DNA from: Deltaproteobacteria bacterium
GTDB taxonomy: Bacteria; Desulfobacterota; SM23-61
Direction of reading: 5' to 3'
Assembly (NCBI GenBank): GCA_029857975.1
Contig: JAOUFX010000138.1
Coordinates: forward strand, 1-7,093
Length of the DNA stretch: 7,093 nt
Both the position numbers and the translations under genes were made by a program. A model generated the notes under the pieces. It was not told where the DNA came from. It saw only the letters and a list, made by a program, of their open reading frames with translations, and searched no databases. This document shows, piece by piece, positions 1 through 5,335 of the stretch. Positions within the stretch are counted from its first letter, which is position 1, and every line of letters starts with the position of its first letter.

Positions 1-117
1 CAGGGGGAATCTTTCCCGGCCTTCAACTTTTAGACCATAGAGGGAGTAAAAACAGAAATGCCCAATGACCCGAATGATTTGATAGAATAATTTGTTACGG
101 CGAATGTTTCCTTCCAT
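1..117 (-). CDS. PlsC-like acyltransferase, N-terminal fragment (cut by window edge)
   Basis: An ATG at 117-115 opens a frame of 39 codons that is still open at base 1. The peptide starts MEGNIRRNKLFYQIIRVIGH, continues through an aromatic, hydrophobic stretch, and reaches V-E-G-R-E-R-F-P at residues 31-38. A basic start, a hydrophobic helix and then a 'VEGxENxP'-like strand is the usual opening of 1-acyl-sn-glycerol-3-phosphate acyltransferases, membrane-bound enzymes that add the second acyl chain to make phosphatidic acid. The catalytic HX4D motif would lie outside the window, so the function is inferred from the N-terminus only. An in-frame TAG lies 10 codons upstream, so this ATG is the only ATG start possible. 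The Shine-Dalgarno is weak: AAAGG ends 10 bases before the ATG. The gene is divergent from bfr. A lysophospholipid acyltransferase of lipid A or ornithine-lipid type is also possible. Confidence 0.6.
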   Translation of the reverse strand, partial: MEGNIRRNKLFYQIIRVIGHFCFYSLYGLKVEGRERFPL

Positions 118-284
118 CCTTTTTGAGCCTTTAATGTCCTCAAGCTACCATAAGCAGACAGGGGAATCAATAAGATACGGCTCCTGGCCCCCCTTCACTT
201 TCAAAAATCTCTATTCGTAGCTCGGGGTTCGAGACGATGAACGCCGGCAGCATCGGCCGGGAGAAATTCTTTAATTTTTTACCC

Positions 285-313
285 TTGACGCCTTGATAAG
301 GGCTGGCGATAAT
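285..313 (+). promoter_or_regulatory. Sigma70-type promoter of bfr
   Basis: TTGACG (285-290) and GATAAT (308-313) are separated by 17 bases, each matching the consensus at five of six positions. Transcription would start near 320, about 38 bases before the bfr ATG. The -35 box sits inside an imperfect inverted repeat, CCCTT at 282-286 and AAGGG at 297-301, which could be a regulator site. I do not recognise it as a Fur box. AAGGAGG at 346-352, five bases before the ATG, is a strong ribosome binding site. Confidence 0.65.
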
Positions 314-357
314 TAAAGTAGGCCAAAACTTCATCAACCTCAACAAAGGAGGGAAAC

Positions 358-819
358 ATGAGCCAAAAAGTCATCGATCTGTTGAATGCCGCTCGCTCCA
401 GGGAACTGGCTGCTATCAGCCAATATATGATTCAACACTATGAACTGGAAGATAGCGATTTCGGCAAGCTGGCCAAAAAAATGAAGGAAATTGCCATTCA
501 GGAGATGAAGCATGCGGAAGCGCTTGCGGAGAGGATTCTTTTCCTGAAGGGGACTCCCATTACCAAGCCCGATGCGGAAGCCAAGAAAGGCCTGGAAATC
601 GAGGCCATGTTGACCACGGACATCGCCCTGGAAAGTCAGGCGATCAAAATGTACAATGAAGCGGCGGAAACCTGCGCCCAGGAGAAAGACCAGATTTCCA
701 AACAATTGTTCGAAAAACTACTCGGCGAAGAGGAAGACCATCTCAGTTTCTTCGAAAACACCAAGGAACATCTCGCCAAACTGGGGGCCGTATACCTGGC
801 CAGCCTTACCGGCGCATGA
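358..819 (+). CDS. bfr: Bacterioferritin (haem-type iron storage protein)
   Basis: The 153-residue four-helix-bundle protein has the normal bacterioferritin length (about 155-160). Aligned by eye with E. coli Bfr at an offset of two, all diiron ferroxidase ligands are present: E16, E49, H52, E92, E125 and H128. M50, in E-M-K-H at 49-52, matches Met52 of E. coli, the haem ligand contributed by each half of a subunit dimer. The stretch AERILFLKGTP (57-67) is also a family signature. The product should form a 24-subunit cytoplasmic shell that oxidises Fe(II) and stores Fe(III), protecting against iron-driven oxidative damage. A strong AAGGAGG five bases upstream fixes the ATG start. It appears to be a single-gene unit, divergent from the acyltransferase and convergent with thiC. 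No bacterioferritin-associated ferredoxin gene is next to it. Whether it binds haem or works as a haem-free ferritin in this host cannot be told from sequence. Confidence 0.93.
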   Translation: MSQKVIDLLNAARSRELAAISQYMIQHYELEDSDFGKLAKKMKEIAIQEMKHAEALAERILFLKGTPITKPDAEAKKGLEIEAMLTTDIALESQAIKMYNEAAETCAQEKDQISKQLFEKLLGEEEDHLSFFENTKEHLAKLGAVYLASLTGA

Positions 820-856
820 GAATAAAATGACGGCTCCGTCTCCCGCCTGAAGAAAA

Positions 857-883
857 GTAGGGGCACGGTGACCGTGCCCCTAC
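857..883 (-). terminator. Near-perfect 13-bp hairpin, probable thiC terminator
   Basis: GTAGGGGCACGGT pairs perfectly with its reverse complement across a single central base (870), making a 27-base palindrome. Read on the minus strand it is followed by TTTTCTTC (856-849), a fair U-tract, and it lies about 60 bases past the thiC stop. On the plus strand no T-run follows. The stem is much longer than a normal terminator and the GTAGGGGC...GCCCCTAC form resembles dispersed repeats seen in many genomes, so it may be a repeat used as a terminator. Confidence 0.5.
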
Positions 884-903
884 ATCAGATGCAAGGCGCG
901 CAA

Positions 904-934
904 TCCCGCTCAGAGCGGGACAGATGGACTTTTT
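904..934 (+). terminator. Possible bfr terminator hairpin
   Basis: TCCCGCT (904-910) pairs with AGCGGGA (914-920) around a CAG loop, and TTTTT follows at 930-934. The nine-base gap between stem and T-run is too long for a textbook intrinsic terminator, so the call is weak. It lies between the convergent bfr and thiC genes, next to the thiC stop codon. Confidence 0.3.
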
Positions 935-943
935 ACGAAGCCA

Positions 944-2224
944 TCAAAGAAGGTTGGCTACTTTTTTAATGGCGCAAAGTTCTCCGCACATGGTACAGAC
1001 ATCGCTTTCTTTGGGCATGCGGGATTCGCGGAGTTTACGCGCCCTCTCTGGATCTACTGCCAGCCGGATCTGTTCCGGCCAGTTTAAAGCCTTGCGAGCC
1101 CGGGCCATGCAGGCATCCTGATCCATGGCTCCCTTCAAACCCCGGGCGATGTCGGCGGCATGGCCGGCGATTTTGGAAGCAATGACCCCTTCCCGTACAT
1201 CCTCTACCGTAGGCAGGCGGAGATGCTCCGATGGGGTCACGTAGCAGAGGAAATCGGCCCCTGCCCAGGCAGCAATCGCGCCTCCAATGGCCCCGGTGAT
1301 ATGATCATATCCGGGGGCGATGTCGGTGACCAGAGGACCCAGAACATAAAAGGGGGCCCCGTGGCAGATGCGCTTTTGCAGCAGAACATTGGCCTCGATC
1401 TGTTGTAAAGGGACATGGCCCGGACCCTCGATCATGACCTGGACACCCTTGGCCCAGGCCCTTTCGGTAAGTTCCCCCAGAAGGAGAAGCTCTTGAATCT
1501 GGCCTCGGTCGGTGGCATCGGCCAGACATCCCGGGCGTAGGCCATCTCCCAGGCTCAGGGTCATGTCGTAGGCTTTGGCGATTTCTAAAAGGCGGTCGTA
1601 TGACTCAAACAGAGGATTTTCCTTTTGGTTATAATTCATCCACTCCACCAGGATTGCTCCCCCGCGGCTGACCACCCCCATAAGGCGGCCCTCTTTTTTA
1701 AGTGTCTCCACTGAGCGAAGGGTCACGCCGCAGTGTACAGTGATAAAGTCCACTCCGTCCTCTCCATGGCGTTCAATCACCTCGAAAAGGTCGTCGGCAG
1801 TCATTTCCACCATGGGGCGATTCTTCTTCTCGGGCATCTCCACCGCCGCCTGGTAAATGGGCACAGTACCCACAGGAACCGTTGAGGCCTGGATGACTGT
1901 TTTGCGGGTTTCACCGATAGCTGGGCCGATGGACAGATCCATGATGGTATCGGCCCCTGCCTCGATGGCTGCGCGCACTTTGGCCAGCTCTTCCTCGACG
2001 TTGGTGTGGTCTTTGGAAGTCCCGACGTTGGCGTTAATTTTGGTGCGTAGCCCCTTGCCGATAGCTAAAGGAGAGATGGTTCGATGCTTTACGTTCTGGG
2101 TGATGACGACCGTCCCTTCAGCCACACCCTGGCGAATGGTTTCCGCCGCAATTCCCTCGGAGGCAGCGGTCTTTTCCATGGCCTCGGTAGTCTCACCTTG
2201 CCTGGCATATTCTAATTGAGTCAT
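944..2224 (-). CDS. thiC: Phosphomethylpyrimidine synthase ThiC, short form
   Basis: This 426-residue protein is the radical-SAM enzyme that rearranges aminoimidazole ribotide into hydroxymethylpyrimidine phosphate, the pyrimidine half of thiamine. Family landmarks in order are NANVGTS (64-70), SRGGA (186-190), GDGLRPG (226-232), EGPGHVPL (266-273), YVTPSEHL (328-335) and the C-terminal iron-sulfur Cys cluster C410, C413, C417. It lacks the N-terminal extension of the roughly 630-residue E. coli-type enzyme and matches the roughly 430-residue short form found in anaerobes and archaea. The Cys spacing is CX2CX3C rather than the CX2CX4C I know from the long form. AGGAGAG (2237-2231), six bases before the ATG, supports the start. 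The gene stands alone, with no other thi gene in the window, and is controlled by the TPP riboswitch at 2564-2660. The long leader also contains a repeat element at 2302-2489. Confidence 0.96.
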   Translation of the reverse strand: MTQLEYARQGETTEAMEKTAASEGIAAETIRQGVAEGTVVITQNVKHRTISPLAIGKGLRTKINANVGTSKDHTNVEEELAKVRAAIEAGADTIMDLSIGPAIGETRKTVIQASTVPVGTVPIYQAAVEMPEKKNRPMVEMTADDLFEVIERHGEDGVDFITVHCGVTLRSVETLKKEGRLMGVVSRGGAILVEWMNYNQKENPLFESYDRLLEIAKAYDMTLSLGDGLRPGCLADATDRGQIQELLLLGELTERAWAKGVQVMIEGPGHVPLQQIEANVLLQKRICHGAPFYVLGPLVTDIAPGYDHITGAIGGAIAAWAGADFLCYVTPSEHLRLPTVEDVREGVIASKIAGHAADIARGLKGAMDQDACMARARKALNWPEQIRLAVDPERARKLRESRMPKESDVCTMCGELCAIKKVANLL

Positions 2225-2301
2225 ATCTTACTCTCCTGTTGAGCTGGGATATAGCAGTTGCGAGTTTCAGGTTATAAACCCAAATTGAGCGATTCTTTTA
2301 A

Positions 2302-2489
2302 ACCACAGAGAACACGGAGATTAATTTCATAGTTAAAAAGCTCAATCTTTTCTCTGTACTACTAATGTTCAATTTCTGAATTTCTGCAAATTTTATTAAA
2401 CATATTTTAATTTTATCTGTGTTTATCTGTGTTTATCTGCGTCCAATAAATTTTGGGTTGCGGTTATGCCGCGCTGTGCCCTCTGTGGT
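2302..2489. repeat. Non-coding repeat element, copy A, in the thiC leader
   Basis: The outer ends are perfect 9-base inverted repeats: ACCACAGAG at 2302-2310 and CTCTGTGGT at 2481-2489. The similarity extends imperfectly inward (13 of 16 by eye). Inside, 2351-2478 matches 4661-4780 with seven mismatches and one 8-base indel by hand alignment. This shared module includes three 10-base units (TTTATCTGTG twice, then TTTATCTGCG) at 2412-2441 and a small hairpin, GCGGT-TAT-GCCGC, near 2461-2473. It is AT-rich with no ORF, so it looks like a MITE- or REP-like non-autonomous repeat rather than a gene. It fills most of the 288 bases between the riboswitch terminator and the thiC start. I see nothing else in 2238-2301 or 2490-2512. 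Confidence 0.7.
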
Positions 2490-2512
2490 AAATCACCTTT
2501 TTTAGGTTAAAT

Positions 2513-2549
2513 AAAAAAAGCCGTCGATTTCACAACGAACCGGCGGCTT
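2513..2549 (-). terminator. Intrinsic terminator of the TPP riboswitch
   Basis: On the minus strand AAGCCG (2549-2544) pairs with CGGCTT (2523-2518). After one C-A mismatch the stem continues CGGTT with AATCG (one G-U pair), closing an 8-base loop. Seven U residues (2519-2513) follow, the last bases of the stem included. It lies 14 bases downstream of riboswitch helix P1, the normal spacing for transcriptional control by premature termination. Confidence 0.75.
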
Positions 2550-2563
2550 ACAATCTCTACCGA

Positions 2564-2660
2564 ATTTGCTTCCCTCCGCTGGTATTACCCAACAGGTTCG
2601 AGGGGTCATCCCTATTCTTGGTTGCGGGATCTCTCAGCCGGTCCAGCTCCCCCAGCAAAT
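2564..2660 (-). promoter_or_regulatory. TPP riboswitch (THI element) controlling thiC
   Basis: Read on the minus strand, helix P1 is ATTTGCT (2660-2654) with AGCAAAT (2570-2564), seven perfect pairs. Between them lie GGGGG for P2, a very short P3 hairpin (AGCTG-GAC-CGGCT), the conserved CTGAGA (2637-2632), an extra ATCCC...GGGAT stem that fits the optional P3a, then ACCCC, GAACCTG and GGGTAATACCAGCG followed by AGGGAAGC. These are the hallmarks of the thiamine pyrophosphate aptamer. TPP binding should favour the terminator at 2513-2549 and switch thiC off. A competing antiterminator can be drawn: GGACCGGC (2644-2637) with GCCGGTTC (2544-2537), eight pairs including one G-U. It would break both P3 and the terminator stem. 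The aptamer is certain from sequence; the antiterminator is inferred. Confidence 0.95.
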
Positions 2661-2669
2661 CTAATAATT

Positions 2670-2697
2670 ATTCTACGCTGATTCGAAGAATTGTCAA
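2670..2697 (-). promoter_or_regulatory. Sigma70-type promoter of the thiC leader
   Basis: On the minus strand TTGACA (2697-2692) is a perfect -35 box and TAGAAT (2675-2670) a five-of-six -10 box, with 16 bases between them. Transcription would start near 2663, just before the first base of riboswitch helix P1 (2660). The -35 box lies only eight bases past the stop codon of the upstream kinase gene. I see no terminator for that gene before this point. Confidence 0.75.
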
Positions 2698-2705
2698 GAG
2701 GGCTT

Positions 2706-4379
2706 TTAAAGTTTCATCTTCGGCAACCGAGCATCCAAAAGCTTGCGGACTTTGGCCTCCAAGGTGTTTAAGGTGAATGGTTTCTGTAAAAACTCTGTGC
2801 CCGACTCCAACACTCCATGTTGAACAATGGAATTGTCGGGATAACCAGACATGTAAAGGACCTGCATCTCCCGCCGGCTGGGGGCCAGCTTTTCAGCTAA
2901 TTCCTTACCGCTCATTTGGGGCATGACCACATCGGTTACCATCAAATGAATGGGCCCGGAATAATGCTCACATACGTCCAGTGCTTCCTGGCCGTGCTGG
3001 GCTTCCAGCACGGTATATCCTTTATTTTGTAAAGTCTTGCGAATCATCTTCCGGACGGCCTTTTCATCCTCCACTACCAGAATGGTTTCCTTCCCTCTCG
3101 TTGAAATCCTGCGGCGTTCAACCGGCTCGTACTTTTCTTTAACCGCCTGGATAACCATGGGCAAGTATATTTTAAAAGTTGTCCCTTGCCCCACTTCGCT
3201 GTAGGCCCAAATGTTTCCCCCGCTCTGTTTCACGATTCCGTATACCGTCGATAAACCCAAGCCGGTCCCCTTGCCCTTCTCTTTGGTAGTAAAAAAGGGC
3301 TCAAAGAGGTGAGATTGAGTCTCCTTGTCCATTCCGCAGCCGTTGTCACTGACTGCCAGCATTACATAGGATCCGGGTTTTACAGATACATGCCGCTGGG
3401 CATAATCCTCGTCCAGCAATACGTTGGCGGTTTCAATCGTGAGCTTTCCCCCGCGGGGCATAGCATCGCGGGCATTGACCGCCAGGTTCATGATGACTTG
3501 CTCAATCTGGCCGGGGTCAACTTTCATTGGCCCGAGCTTCGGTTCAAGAACCGTCAATAGCTGGATATCTTCGCCAATCACCCGTTGGAGCATTTTGTTC
3601 ATGTTGGCTACGACCTTATTCAGATTTAACACTTGGGGTTGAAGTATCTGTCTCCTACCAAAAGCCAAGAGCTGGCGCGTCAACGAAGTGGCCCGTTCGG
3701 CAGCTTTCTGGATTTCTTCCGCCTCCTCACTACGGGGATCCTGAGCGTCACATTCTTGGAGCAGAATTTCACTGCAGCCTTTGATGGTCATCAGCAGATT
3801 GTTGAAATCATGGGCTATGCCCCCCGCCAACCTCCCAATCGCCTCCACCTTTTGCCACTGGCGCAATTGTTCCTCGCTTTTTCTAAGAGCCTCCTCTGAC
3901 CGCCTTCGCTCGGTAATATCTTCCACGGTGGAACGGATCCCTATAATTTGCCCCCCCTTATCCCGAATAACCCGATCTTTAACCAATACGGGCAGGGTCG
4001 TACCGTCTTTTCTCCAGTAAGTGCGTTCGAAGGTTTCGTGAAAGGATACATCCCCGGTGATTTTGGCCATAACGACATGACGGGTCGTTTCATCCTCAAG
4101 AACAAACTTCCACACCGGCTGGCCCAGCATCTCTTCGACCGTGTAACCTAACATTTCCAGCTCGGTGCGATTGACCCGGATAATCCTTCCCCCCGTGTCG
4201 AGTTCGTGGTAGCCTATGGGAGTTTCATCATAAATCTGCCGGAATCTTTCTTCACTTTCCCGCAGGGCTTCCTCGGCCCGCGCATGTTCTTTTTCAAGTG
4301 CTTCCAGCTTTTTTATCCGTTGACGCAAAACAGCTAATGCTTCGATCGGCTTGCTCTTTTTTTTATTCTCGTCTTTCAT
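2706..4379 (-). CDS. Orphan PAS-containing hybrid sensor histidine kinase
   Basis: From the ATG at 4379 the product is 557 residues, with no membrane segment. Domains in order: charged coiled coil (about 11-42), one PAS/PAC sensor domain (about 42-160), a second short coiled coil, HisKA with phospho-acceptor H190 in GIAHDFNN, a HATPase with N-box N298/N302, DNGCGM (345-350), FEPFFTTK (359-366) and GKGTGLGLS from 369, then a C-terminal receiver domain with E437/D438, phospho-acceptor D483, S511 and K533. All catalytic residues are present. The ligand sensed by the PAS domain is unknown. The receiver has no output domain, so it probably relays phosphate or regulates the kinase; no partner regulator is nearby. 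The frame extends back to a TTG at 4481, but that TTG is the -35 box of a good promoter, so I chose the ATG at 4379, which has AGG six bases upstream and gives the usual family N-terminus (MKDENKK). The ATG at 4394 is the main alternative. Confidence 0.9.
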   Translation of the reverse strand: MKDENKKKSKPIEALAVLRQRIKKLEALEKEHARAEEALRESEERFRQIYDETPIGYHELDTGGRIIRVNRTELEMLGYTVEEMLGQPVWKFVLEDETTRHVVMAKITGDVSFHETFERTYWRKDGTTLPVLVKDRVIRDKGGQIIGIRSTVEDITERRRSEEALRKSEEQLRQWQKVEAIGRLAGGIAHDFNNLLMTIKGCSEILLQECDAQDPRSEEAEEIQKAAERATSLTRQLLAFGRRQILQPQVLNLNKVVANMNKMLQRVIGEDIQLLTVLEPKLGPMKVDPGQIEQVIMNLAVNARDAMPRGGKLTIETANVLLDEDYAQRHVSVKPGSYVMLAVSDNGCGMDKETQSHLFEPFFTTKEKGKGTGLGLSTVYGIVKQSGGNIWAYSEVGQGTTFKIYLPMVIQAVKEKYEPVERRRISTRGKETILVVEDEKAVRKMIRKTLQNKGYTVLEAQHGQEALDVCEHYSGPIHLMVTDVVMPQMSGKELAEKLAPSRREMQVLYMSGYPDNSIVQHGVLESGTEFLQKPFTLNTLEAKVRKLLDARLPKMKL

Positions 4380-4451
4380 CTTAGGCCTGGTCATTTTGAT
4401 CCCACAGCTATCTCTTTCCCCATTCAGCATCCATCGGGAATGTTTGATACC

Positions 4452-4481
4452 AGTATAGCGAAATTCTTTCCCGGAGGTCAA
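4452..4481 (-). promoter_or_regulatory. Sigma70-type promoter of the histidine kinase gene
   Basis: On the minus strand TTGACC (4481-4476) and TATACT (4457-4452), each five of six to consensus, are 18 bases apart. Transcription would start near 4445, leaving a leader of about 50-65 bases before the ATG at 4394 or 4379. It overlaps the 5' extension of the kinase reading frame and argues against the TTG at 4481 as the start codon. Confidence 0.55.
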
Positions 4482-4856
4482 TAATCCTTTTGAACGGGGA
4501 ATTTTCAGAGAATCCTTGTTCGACGATAAAGATTTTGGTATATTTTGTCGGGGGTCTCAGAGGTGAATACGAGCCCGAGATTTGTAAATTTAATAGGACG
4601 CAGATTTACGCAGATAACTGCAGAAACAAAAAAGACGCTATGCGCATAGCGCTAAGCGACTCTCTGTACTACTAACGTTCAATTTCTGAAAATTTTATTA
4701 AGCATATTTTAATTTTATCTGTGTTTATCTGCGTTAATCTGCGTCCAATAAATTATTGGTTGCGGCTATGCCGCGCTGTGAACATCCATGTCCAAAAAGG
4801 AATTTCCTATACAATCGAGTTTAAATTTTTTTAGATTACACCGGGAGGTTTAAGTG
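4482..4856. other. Divergent intergenic region, no gene seen
   Basis: This gap between the kinase promoter and the DUF2147 gene holds repeat copy B (4587-4780). A 61-codon open frame at 4490-4675 runs into the repeat, has no recognisable protein features and is not called. I see nothing identifiable in 4482-4586. In 4781-4856 there is a TATACAAT stretch at 4808-4815 that could be the -10 region of the downstream gene, but no convincing -35 box accompanies it. Confidence 0.5.
4587..4780. repeat. Non-coding repeat element, copy B, with about 29-bp inverted ends
   Basis: The left end (4587-4616) and right end (4726-4754) are inverted repeats of about 29 bases with two mismatches and one gap. 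Their core is GGACGCAGAT plus a second CGCAGATA on the left, matched by TATCTGCG and ATCTGCGTCC on the right. The right part, 4661-4780, matches copy A (2351-2478) at about 94% by hand alignment and continues beyond the inverted end through a GCGGC-TAT-GCCGC hairpin (4762-4774). The left part, 4617-4660, is not in copy A and contains a perfect 16-base palindrome, CGCTATGCGCATAGCG (4636-4651). No transposase is encoded. The structure suggests a MITE-like or other mobile non-coding repeat. Confidence 0.7.
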
Positions 4857-5321
4857 ATGAAAAAAATATTTTGGATTTTTGCCGTGGCTACAGCTTTACT
4901 TTTTTCTGCCGTGGTTCAGGCCCAAAACCAGGATGCCCTTCTGGGAAAATGGTGGAACCAGGAAAAAGAAGCCCAAATTGAAATCTATTCTTGCGACGGC
5001 AAATACTGCGGCAAGATAATTTGGCTGAAAGAACCTAATTATCCAGCGAAGGATCCGAAGGGTATGGGCGGACAACCAAAGGTAGACCGGGAAAATCCAG
5101 ACCCGGCCAAAAGAGGGCAGCCTATTTTGGGTTTAAACCTGGTTGGGGGTTTCACTTATGCGGGGGAAAACCTCTGGGAAGGCGGTTTTATTTACGACCC
5201 CCGGGAAGGGAAAACCTACAAATGCAAGATGACCCTGGAAACGCCCGATCACTTGAAGGTTAGGGGTTTTATCGGCATTGCCCTGATCGGAAAAACCAAC
5301 AATTGGACCCGGGTAAAATAA
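4857..5321 (+). CDS. Secreted DUF2147 family protein
   Basis: The 154-residue product starts MKKIFWIFAV with a hydrophobic core, and a likely signal peptidase site follows V-Q-A at 20-22, so the mature protein is probably periplasmic. The mature part matches the DUF2147 pattern: G-K-W at 30-32, IEIYSCDGKYCGKIIWLKEP (41-60) with the paired cysteines C46 and C51, then NPDPAKRGQPILGL (80-93), IYDPREGKTYK (112-122), and LKVRGFIGIALIGKTNNWTR (133-152). The family is a small beta-rich fold, and I know of no established biochemical role for it. The two cysteines could form a disulfide. A GTG at 4854 would add one residue; the ATG at 4857 is preferred because GGGAGG (4843-4848) is then eight bases upstream. 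The gene is alone, convergent with the metallo-hydrolase that follows after 12 bases. Confidence 0.85.
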   Translation: MKKIFWIFAVATALLFSAVVQAQNQDALLGKWWNQEKEAQIEIYSCDGKYCGKIIWLKEPNYPAKDPKGMGGQPKVDRENPDPAKRGQPILGLNLVGGFTYAGENLWEGGFIYDPREGKTYKCKMTLETPDHLKVRGFIGIALIGKTNNWTRVK

Positions 5322-5335
5322 TTTTAACCCCGGTC
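5306..5335. terminator. Hairpin across two convergent stop codons
   Basis: A 30-base imperfect inverted repeat runs from GACCCGGGT (5306-5314) to CCCCGGTC (5328-5335). It has a C-C mismatch, one bulge and an AT-rich inner stem around TAAAATAATTTTA. It covers the end of the DUF2147 gene, its stop codon, and the first two bases of the complement of the metallo-hydrolase stop. It could end transcription from both sides, but neither strand has a U-tract after the stem. Confidence 0.35.

Noticed and set aside
221..240. T-arm-like sequence GGGGTTCGAGAC suggesting a tRNA
   Set aside because: Only a 4-bp stem forms, and no acceptor, D or anticodon arm can be drawn around it.
245..280. CCGGC/GCCGG hairpin followed by a T-rich stretch as a terminator
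   Set aside because: The T-run begins about 14 bases after the 5-bp stem, and no plus-strand gene ends upstream for it to terminate.
1160..1529. Open frames on both strands inside thiC (1160-1408 plus, 1305-1529 minus)
   Set aside because: They are shadows of thiC, with no independent start signals or protein patterns.
3309..4151. Several plus-strand frames antisense to the histidine kinase
   Set aside because: They lie entirely within the kinase coding region, overlap each other in different frames, and show no recognisable protein features.
4490..4675. 61-codon plus-strand ORF upstream of repeat B
   Set aside because: It overlaps the repeat element and its palindrome, has no ribosome site or recognisable protein pattern, and its end is set by repeat sequence.
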